Assembly: GCA_902491795.1 (NCBI GenBank)
Contig: CABUIX010000065.1
Coordinates: 1 to 11,852 of the forward strand
Reading direction: 5' to 3'
DNA length: 11,852 nt
Source: an uncultured Bacteroidales bacterium
GTDB taxonomy: Bacteria; Bacteroidota; Bacteroidia; Bacteroidales; UBA932
The notes beneath the pieces are model-generated. The model worked only from the letters and a program-made list of their open reading frames with translations. It was not told the DNA's origin and did no database searches. Positions 7,064 through 11,852 of this stretch are shown one piece after another. The position numbers were made by a program, and so were the translations under genes. The first letter of the stretch is position 1, and the number at the start of each line of letters is the position of its first letter.

Positions 7064-7672
7064 CTAAGAATTTGTTGTGTAAGCGATTGCGCCATTCACA
7101 ATCATACCGGTCTTGAGGCTTGCAGTGTTAACTGATTGTGCAGACACAGTGCAGTGGATGCAAATCATCTTGTCTTCGATGACGAGGGCAGAAGAAATCT
7201 TCGCCTTAGGGAAGATGAGAGTCTTGTTCAGGTCCTCGTTGATGATTGCGATAGGACGAGTGACGACAGGGAGGTCAACACCGAATCCCATTGCGGTTGC
7301 TGTACCCACCGACTTGAGCCAAGGAACGGAAAGAGAGCTGATGTTGATGTTTGCACCCTTGAGGAGCTCTATTGCAAGGTCATTTTCTGATTCGAGAGAA
7401 AAGTCTGCAAGGGTCATTTCAAAGGCGAGCGTACCAGCGGTTGTGATGGTGGCAATCGGGTTGCCCTGCTCGTTACGAATGACGGTCTCTGACACGTCTT
7501 CGCCGGTCCAGTTGGTTGAATCCTCTTTCACGTTGCCGACAGAGCGACCGTTCTGGAAGGAAGCGAGAGTTGCTGACGCATAGGAAGAAATCTCGTCCCA
7601 CATCACGATGTCACCCTGGCCAACAAAGAAGTCACCAAGAGAGACTTTTTTGATATTTGTTGTAGTTGCCAT
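7064..7672 (-). CDS. major tail tube protein
   Basis: The 202-residue protein lies between the tail-terminator-like gene and the chaperone pair, where siphophages encode the subunit that polymerises around the tape measure into the tail tube. It is rich in beta-strand-forming stretches with a Thr/Ser/Gly-rich pattern, for example GNPIATITTAGTLAFEMTLA, as is usual for the tube beta-barrel fold. There is no signal peptide and cysteine is scarce (one, in the MICIHCTV segment region). The start (ATG 7672-7670) follows the previous stop by 3 bases. A terminator-like hairpin follows it, fitting a gene expressed at a higher level than those downstream. No sheath gene precedes it, which points to a non-contractile tail. 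The assignment is from position and composition rather than a catalytic motif. Confidence 0.82.
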   Translation of the reverse strand: MATTTNIKKVSLGDFFVGQGDIVMWDEISSYASATLASFQNGRSVGNVKEDSTNWTGEDVSETVIRNEQGNPIATITTAGTLAFEMTLADFSLESENDLAIELLKGANINISSLSVPWLKSVGTATAMGFGVDLPVVTRPIAIINEDLNKTLIFPKAKISSALVIEDKMICIHCTVSAQSVNTASLKTGMIVNGAIAYTTNS

Positions 7673-7675
7673 AAT

Positions 7676-8098
7676 TTAATAAATTTTGACGTTGAAATTC
7701 ATTGTTTTTGAGGAATATCCTGAATACAGGCTCCTACCTGAATATACAAGGTTTTTCTTGTCGAGGGAGAAATGGTAAGAACCCCTGACAAAAGGGTTCT
7801 TCACAGCATTGGAAATTCGATTGAGCAAGTAAGACTCGCGGACGGAATTGGCAGCTCCGTTACCGGGAAGTTTGACATTCAAGATGAGAAGGAGGCTGCA
7901 GCTCCGAATGCCGAAGCCGGAAACAGGTGTCGAAAGAGCACCGTTGCCGACAACCTCCACAAAGGACTCCGGAAGGTTCGACGTAGGAACGGTATCGTTC
8001 GGATAGAATCCGACAACACCGTCAGTACCGCCGACTCCGTTGGCCTTCAAATGATTCACGAGTGCTTCTGCAACCGTATTTACATCTTCTATTGTCAT
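7676..8098 (-). CDS. tail terminator-like protein (neck)
   Basis: This 140-residue protein has an N-terminal helix (MTIEDVNTVAEALVNHLKAN), then alternating beta segments and a central helix (SVRESYLLNRISNAVKN), closing with a strand-rich end (SGYSSKTMNFNVKIY). That helix-strand layout, its size and its place directly before the tail tube gene match siphophage tail terminators of the lambda gpU / DUF3168 kind. Those proteins form a ring that caps the finished tail tube and meets the head connector. It starts 5 bases after the gp10-like gene stop, in the spacer AAGAA, and ends 3 bases before the tube start. The identity is inferred from order and predicted fold; no diagnostic motif is visible. 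Confidence 0.65.
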   Translation of the reverse strand: MTIEDVNTVAEALVNHLKANGVGGTDGVVGFYPNDTVPTSNLPESFVEVVGNGALSTPVSGFGIRSCSLLLILNVKLPGNGAANSVRESYLLNRISNAVKNPFVRGSYHFSLDKKNLVYSGRSLYSGYSSKTMNFNVKIY

Positions 8099-8103
8099 TT
8101 CTT

Positions 8104-8640
8104 CTATGCGCTATATCCGTGCGCGGCCTTAATCTTGATAATCTCTTGTTCAGTTGCTTTCCTGAGTTCATCGAACCAACCTCTACCTCTCTTGTTCGGG
8201 CCTCCGTCTCCGCTGCCTTCATTAACCCATACCCCATAGGGAGCGGTGCTGATTACTGCCAGCGTGAAGGTTCCGTACCGTCCGAGAGGGCATCCTGCAT
8301 TGCCGCTGAGTGCTGCCCTGAGAAGTGCCCTTCCATCCACGGCGAATCTTGCTCTATGGTAAGTGATGGTTCTCGGTCCGCTTGCCTGTTTCTGATTCAT
8401 ATAAGGCATAAACTTTACCAGCTTTCCGTTCTCATAGATGGCACATCCGGTACTATCCGTGAGGTTGTATGTCTGGTCTTCATAAGTATACGTCTTACTG
8501 GCAATCCAGTTCTTGACAAACATTGCGAGCTCATCGAGAATCGCGAGAGCCTCCTTCCTCGCCAAAGGATAGACCTGTTTCCGGGCGATTTTTGCCATAA
8601 CCTCACGATTATGGGCCCTCATTGATTCATTCAGTGGCAT
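8104..8640 (-). CDS. HK97 gp10-like tail completion / neck protein
   Basis: The protein has up to 178 residues. The basic N-terminal helix region (VMAKIARKQVYPLARKEALA) and the later segment APYGVWVNEGSGDGGPNKRG followed by a WFDELRKATEQEI helix fit the HK97 gp10-like family, in which an aromatic-V-E-G-(S/T) turn precedes a C-terminal helix. Such proteins act at the head-tail junction or in tail completion. The annotated ATG (8640) overlaps the upstream gene by 14 bases. An in-frame ATG at 8622 (MRAHNREV) would instead leave a 4-base gap, so the true start is uncertain by six codons. The gene order of adaptor, closure, gp10-like, terminator and tube supports the call. Confidence 0.7.
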   Translation of the reverse strand: MPLNESMRAHNREVMAKIARKQVYPLARKEALAILDELAMFVKNWIASKTYTYEDQTYNLTDSTGCAIYENGKLVKFMPYMNQKQASGPRTITYHRARFAVDGRALLRAALSGNAGCPLGRYGTFTLAVISTAPYGVWVNEGSGDGGPNKRGRGWFDELRKATEQEIIKIKAAHGYSA

Positions 8641-8968
8641 CGGTCTCGTATAGTTCGAGTTCCTGACCTCCTATTTCGTCATCCTCAACAGGATAAGCTT
8701 GCTTGATTTTGGCGGTGTAATGAGTCCCATTTTCAAGCGTCACGTTGATAGTGTCTCCAGGTAATATCTTGATGTCTGTGTCAGGGATATGGATATTTGC
8801 CGTACCCTGCATACGCTCGCCAAGATAGTGCGCGTAGCCCTGCTCACAGTAACAAGCCAAGTCACGGATAATCGAGACAGGCGTTGCAACCCCTGTGGAG
8901 GGATTGATTTGCTCGCCGCGATATATCGTGCACTTGTGCGGATAGAACGTGAAGCCTTCGACTACCAT
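8627..8968 (-). CDS. head closure (stopper)-like protein
   Basis: The 113-residue protein is compact and strand-rich, with IHIPDTDIKILPGDTINVTL in its middle and a C-terminal ELELYETDATE. The 'D..I.pGD.i' turn followed by a short beta strand is common in phage head-closure proteins (SPP1 gp16 / HK97 gp7-like stoppers), which plug the portal after packaging and provide the docking face for the tail. The ATG lies inside the end of the adaptor gene (TTATGGTAG), a 7-base overlap implying translational coupling. Assignment depends mainly on its place between adaptor-like and gp10-like genes; the family match was not tested. Confidence 0.6.
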   Translation of the reverse strand: MVVEGFTFYPHKCTIYRGEQINPSTGVATPVSIIRDLACYCEQGYAHYLGERMQGTANIHIPDTDIKILPGDTINVTLENGTHYTAKIKQAYPVEDDEIGGQELELYETDATE

Positions 8969-9321
8969 AATTCAGTAAAGTCACTTATCTGCAGGATTTC
9001 AACAGTCGGAAACTCAGCATTCCACTTGGCACGCAAGGTTTTGGCTTTCGCCTGCCAAGCGACCCTATCCTGCTGGGAGGTCTGGAGTGCAGCGGTTGTA
9101 ATCGAGCGATTGCCAATCTGCTTTCTCTGTGCGCCTCCGTTTACGATTCCGGCTGCAGCATCCCACATAATTGCTTCGGCCAAATCACGTGACCTCTCGT
9201 CAATGGAAAAGGCAGGAGTATGTTCTGCTATTTTGTATGCGCCCATCGCCTTCTGGATAATTCTATCCGGGAAGGTGTAGTTTGGGAGCACCTGCAAGTA
9301 GTCTTCAATCAGAAGTGCCAT
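8962..9321 (-). CDS. head-tail adaptor-like protein
   Basis: This 119-residue, mostly helical protein lies immediately after the major capsid protein gene, the usual place of the gp6/gp15-type connector adaptor that forms a ring under the portal. Helical stretches include DLAEAIMWDAAAGIVNG and QQDRVAWQAKAKTLRAKW, and the protein ends in an acidic-aromatic tail (ISDFTELW). Unlike its neighbours it has a textbook Shine-Dalgarno sequence, GAGGAGG, seven bases before the ATG, which fixes the start. Its C-terminal codons overlap the head-closure gene by 7 bases. The adaptor role is inferred from order, size and helical content. Confidence 0.6.
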   Translation of the reverse strand: MALLIEDYLQVLPNYTFPDRIIQKAMGAYKIAEHTPAFSIDERSRDLAEAIMWDAAAGIVNGGAQRKQIGNRSITTAALQTSQQDRVAWQAKAKTLRAKWNAEFPTVEILQISDFTELW

Positions 9322-9328
9322 AATCCTG

Positions 9329-9335
9329 CCTCCTC
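9329..9335 (-). promoter_or_regulatory. strong Shine-Dalgarno sequence of the adaptor gene
   Basis: The minus strand reads GAGGAGG seven bases before the ATG at 9321, in the 15-base spacer after the capsid stop. Most other genes here have AT-rich leaders or start inside the preceding gene, so this site is the exception. Confidence 0.65.
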
Positions 9336-9336
9336 A

Positions 9337-10554
9337 TTAAATCGTTGTCAGGTAAGCCATATTCTTGCCCTGGGTGAGCACGTAGAGGTAAGTTTCCTCG
9401 GTGTCCCAAATCTGAACCTTCTCACGGAGGTTGCAGTTATAGTCCACAAGGATTCTACCGCCATCGTACAGACCAGAAGAATGAACGGAGTCACCAGGGC
9501 CGCCCACCATAAGGTGTCCGGTTGCGTGGATTTCTCCAACTTCGCCCTTCGGACGTGCAACAAGAGTTCCCTCGACGAAGCCGGTCTGCTCGTTCATAAC
9601 GAACTTCTGGGTCTTGACATCGAACTTAGGAACAGCTGTTACGAACCTACGAACGATAAATTCTACGCCGCAGCGAGCTGACAACTGAGCAGCGAGCTGA
9701 GCGTCAGACATACCGTAGGTAGTGGCTGCAAGAGAAGGGCTCTGGCTGGCAGTGCGAGGTCCGATTCCAGGATTCATAAACACTGCGATAGCCTCGCGAA
9801 CTTTGCTGTGACGGCAGAGAGCGCGGAAAGTCTTGAAACCAATCTCGATAACGATATTGGACTTGTCGAAGCCACGGTCCTCAAGCTTCTGGACGAGAGC
9901 GTCGATGTCGGCGATAGGGTCAGCTGCAGTACCCTCAGTAGCGAAGGTGCTGTCAGTCCACCACTTCGCAGTGGAGGTCTTGGCAATCTTGTTTGCTGCA
10001 GGGACCTTGAAGTCGAACTCTACGTTGAAGAATGAACCTGAGTTGTTTTTTGCAGTGATTTCGTAATTGCCGTGGAAGATAACATAGTCACGCATATAAG
10101 ATGCGCGAGCGTTATGCTCCGCGAACTTCTCGTCAAGCTTGGAGGCAATCATATCCTGTGCAGCCTCGACGAGAGGAGTACCGACGAGCTCAGCGTTCAT
10201 AAGAAGCTGCGCCTCGTGGAGATAGTCTTCCTTACCGATGGTGATATTGGTGGCTACGGAAGGGATAGTACCTTCGAGAACCTCAGCACCCTGGGTAGGT
10301 TCAGGTACGGCGTGCGCGTCAAGAGCGACGTGCTTTGCCATTATCTGAATGTGAGAATTACGCTGCAAAGCGGCGTAAGTCATATCGAACGCGGGCTTGA
10401 GCGGAAGAACGCGGAAGCCGAGCGTGTCGCGCTCCGGACCAGACTGGTAAGGGAACACGACATCTTCGAGGAAGGATGAGAACTGCTCGTTTGAAAGCAA
10501 TCCGGCCATTTCCATCAAAGACTGAAAGTTACTGGTGTAAGCGAATGCTGCCAT
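9337..10554 (-). CDS. major capsid protein (lambda gpE-type)
   Basis: The 405-residue protein forms the icosahedral shell. The central stretch with WWTDSTFATEG followed by DPIADIDALVQKLEDRGFD and then GFKTFRALCRHSKVREAI matches the lambda gpE pattern of a W-s-D segment, a 'dPiaDi' motif, a helix and a 'fr.L..h..vr' motif. The N-terminal third contains the FPYQSGPERDTLGFRVLPLK segment expected of the E-loop and N-arm region. No cleavable delta domain is evident and the size is normal for the family. It follows the decoration-like gene by 13 bases and precedes the neck genes. The order scaffold, decoration, capsid parallels lambda C/Nu3, D, E. An HK97-fold major capsid is very likely; the exact subfamily is less certain. 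Confidence 0.85.
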   Translation of the reverse strand: MAAFAYTSNFQSLMEMAGLLSNEQFSSFLEDVVFPYQSGPERDTLGFRVLPLKPAFDMTYAALQRNSHIQIMAKHVALDAHAVPEPTQGAEVLEGTIPSVATNITIGKEDYLHEAQLLMNAELVGTPLVEAAQDMIASKLDEKFAEHNARASYMRDYVIFHGNYEITAKNNSGSFFNVEFDFKVPAANKIAKTSTAKWWTDSTFATEGTAADPIADIDALVQKLEDRGFDKSNIVIEIGFKTFRALCRHSKVREAIAVFMNPGIGPRTASQSPSLAATTYGMSDAQLAAQLSARCGVEFIVRRFVTAVPKFDVKTQKFVMNEQTGFVEGTLVARPKGEVGEIHATGHLMVGGPGDSVHSSGLYDGGRILVDYNCNLREKVQIWDTEETYLYVLTQGKNMAYLTTI

Positions 10555-10567
10555 AGTTATTCAGTTT

Positions 10568-11242
10568 TTAATAGATATCCTCCCACTTGACAGTCTGCAG
10601 GGCTGCCCTCATTTCGGCAGAAGCAGCAGGAGCGGTGTCGGCGATGACACGGCCAGCGTCGCAAAGAACGACATTGAGCTTGGTAGCATCAAGTTCGTCT
10701 TCGGACATACCGTCATAAATGAGATTTGTCTTAGTTAAACCAAGTGGCTTCTTAGCAGCCACAGTTTCGAGTACAAGCACATCACCGGCAGCAAGAGTAC
10801 CAAAGGCATTTGCTGTAATGGTGAGTTTGTAGAATCCGTCAGTGTCTATTGCGATAGCCGCAGATGAGACAGTGACCTTCTTGGTGGTGTCAGACGCTTT
10901 AACGAGTGACATACCATCGACGAGCAGAGGAAGGCCCTCACCCTTCGCAATCTTGACAATAGTAGCTTCAGCTGATACTGCTTCAAGAACGAGATAGGTA
11001 GGCATCGGGATATAGGTGTGCTTTGTCGAACCTTCATAGCAAGGAGTGGCGGTCCTGATGGATTTAGGCCAGAAAGCCCGAACCTTGTTGGTTCCGTCAA
11101 TCTTCGCGCTCAGGTCGATGAGTCCACCCATAACCCTGGACCCATTCTGCTCCAGCCAGACAGGAATTATTCCCTCTGACTTGACGGACTTACCAGGACC
11201 ATAGATGTGGCCGTGTCCGTTCTGGAGTGGAGTGTTTGCCAT
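10568..11242 (-). CDS. head decoration or head-fibre-like virion protein
   Basis: This 224-residue protein lies between the scaffold-like and capsid genes, where lambda-like phages encode a decoration protein. The N-terminal region has a GHGHIYGPGKSVKSEGIIPV segment, the middle is strand-rich with Val/Thr/Ser alternation (KKVTVSSAAIAI, DGFYKLTITANAF), and the end is GRVIADTAPAASAEMRAALQ leading to KWEDIY. The closing pattern recalls phage head-fibre proteins (Phage_fiber_2 type), which sit on the capsid surface. No signal peptide or membrane segment is visible. It starts 26 bases after the scaffold stop, behind an AT-rich leader without a Shine-Dalgarno sequence. A virion structural role is likely; decoration versus fibre cannot be separated here. 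Confidence 0.55.
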   Translation of the reverse strand: MANTPLQNGHGHIYGPGKSVKSEGIIPVWLEQNGSRVMGGLIDLSAKIDGTNKVRAFWPKSIRTATPCYEGSTKHTYIPMPTYLVLEAVSAEATIVKIAKGEGLPLLVDGMSLVKASDTTKKVTVSSAAIAIDTDGFYKLTITANAFGTLAAGDVLVLETVAAKKPLGLTKTNLIYDGMSEDELDATKLNVVLCDAGRVIADTAPAASAEMRAALQTVKWEDIY

Positions 11243-11268
11243 AATAATTATGAATTAAAGGTGAATGA

Positions 11269-11852
11269 TTACTTGAGTGCTTTTTCTCTCCTTTCCTTTT
11301 CGGCCTTGCGCCTTGCAGCGGCAGCCGAGAAATCCGGTTTTCCAGGGTCTCCAGAACCTTCCTGCGGTTTGTAGGTCTCGCCCCTCTTTGAGAGCGTCTC
11401 GTTGAAAAGTTCTTTTGCCTTGTCGAAAACCTGCTGAGAAGTAGCGGTGTTTCCAAGCTGATACTCAGCAATGACAACTGCGTTATCGAAGTCGATACCC
11501 CAAGCCTTTGAGAGCTTAAGTTCTGCCTTCTTTGCTTCGACCTCAGATTTTCTCGTCTCAAGAATTTTGGTCTGATTCATCTGGTCAACCTGTGACTGGA
11601 ATGGCTTGATAGCTTCTGCTACAGCTGTAGCAACGGCTGCTTTGACCGCTTCCTCTGTCATTCCACCTGCGGGTGCGGGTGCTGGTGGAGGAGTTGGAGC
11701 CGGAGGTGTGGCAGGTTTGTAGTTCTTTGCAAACTCCGCAGAGTCGTGGATAAAGTTGCGATTCATAGTGTCCACAGCACCAAAGGCAATGTTGTCAATG
11801 AATGCTGCGAGTTCCATTTCATCGCCAGCAAGAGGAATGAGTGTGGTAAGGG
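11269..11852 (-). CDS. capsid scaffold-like protein, 5' end outside the window
   Basis: The first in-window ATG (11817) would give 182 residues, but the frame stays open to the window edge (about 194 codons visible) and reads plausibly upstream (LTTLIPLAGDE), so the real start probably lies beyond 11852. After an N-terminal segment (FIDNIAFGAVDTMNRNF) comes a Pro/Ala-rich linker (PATPPAPTPPPAPAPAGG). A helical, probably coiled-coil region follows (TEEAVKAAVATAVAEAIKPF to about LELKLSK), and the C-terminus is basic (AAAARRKAEKERREKALK). A helical body with a short basic C-terminal tail that binds capsid subunits is the usual plan of internal scaffolding proteins, and the gene lies upstream of decoration and capsid as expected. 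An upstream protease domain fused to it is possible but not visible. Confidence 0.6.
   Translation of the reverse strand, partial: LTTLIPLAGDEMELAAFIDNIAFGAVDTMNRNFIHDSAEFAKNYKPATPPAPTPPPAPAPAGGMTEEAVKAAVATAVAEAIKPFQSQVDQMNQTKILETRKSEVEAKKAELKLSKAWGIDFDNAVVIAEYQLGNTATSQQVFDKAKELFNETLSKRGETYKPQEGSGDPGKPDFSAAAARRKAEKERREKALK

Noticed and set aside
10072..10479. 135-codon open frame on the plus strand within the capsid gene
   Set aside because: It is fully antisense to the well-supported major capsid protein, and all other genes here run the other way.
11669..11720. G-rich repetitive tract on the plus strand, considered as a quadruplex or DNA repeat
   Set aside because: It is explained by the codons of the Pro/Ala linker in the scaffold-like protein, and the G runs are no longer than three.
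1..11852. CRISPR array, tRNA, rRNA, integrase or attachment site
   Set aside because: No regularly spaced repeats, tRNA-like cloverleaf, rRNA segment, recombinase or flanking direct repeats were seen. The window is almost entirely structural-gene coding sequence.

Overview
This window is the head-completion and tail-morphogenesis block of a tailed, long-tailed (siphovirus-type) bacteriophage or prophage. Every supported gene lies on the minus strand, so transcription runs from position 11852 towards 1. Gene spacing is extremely tight: most neighbours overlap or sit 3-26 bases apart. The host is most likely a member of the Bacteroidota (Bacteroidales). This rests on mid-range GC content, AT-rich leaders that mostly lack Shine-Dalgarno sequences, and the general look of the proteins. 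It is an inference, because there is no integrase, tRNA or host gene here to settle host or lysogeny.

The order in transcription direction is as follows. First comes a capsid scaffold-like protein whose 5' end is cut off (11269-11852). Next are a head decoration or head-fibre-like protein (10568-11242) and a lambda gpE-type major capsid protein (9337-10554). The neck proteins follow: an adaptor-like protein (8962-9321), a head-closure-like protein (8627-8968), an HK97 gp10-like tail-completion protein (8104-8640) and a tail-terminator-like protein (7676-8098). Then come the major tail tube protein (7064-7672), the tail assembly chaperone pair (6402-6941 and 6145-6405) and a 1764-residue tape measure protein (841-6135). 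The left end holds an N-acetylmuramoyl-L-alanine amidase (239-844) and the start of an unrecognised gene that runs off the edge (2-220). No sheath gene lies between terminator and tube, which argues for a non-contractile tail.

Two places stand out. The chaperone pair looks like a programmed -1 ribosomal frameshift system. The -1 frame is open continuously from 6603 to the stop at 6145, and it begins just before a run of eight T (6581-6588, minus strand) that forms a slippery T TTT TTT heptamer in the reading frame. The frameshifted product would be about 265 residues and carries an aromatic segment typical of real protein where the unshifted frame becomes a Ser/Arg/Thr-rich tail. The second is the only sizeable non-coding gap (6942-7063), between tail tube and chaperone. 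It holds a terminator-like hairpin followed by a second, unrelated hairpin that resembles the palindromic ends of IS200/IS605 elements.

The amidase start codon overlaps the tape measure stop codon (ATGA), so the cell-wall hydrolase is translationally linked to tail assembly. Dit, Tal and receptor-binding genes are not in the window and presumably lie beyond position 1, while portal and terminase presumably lie beyond 11852.
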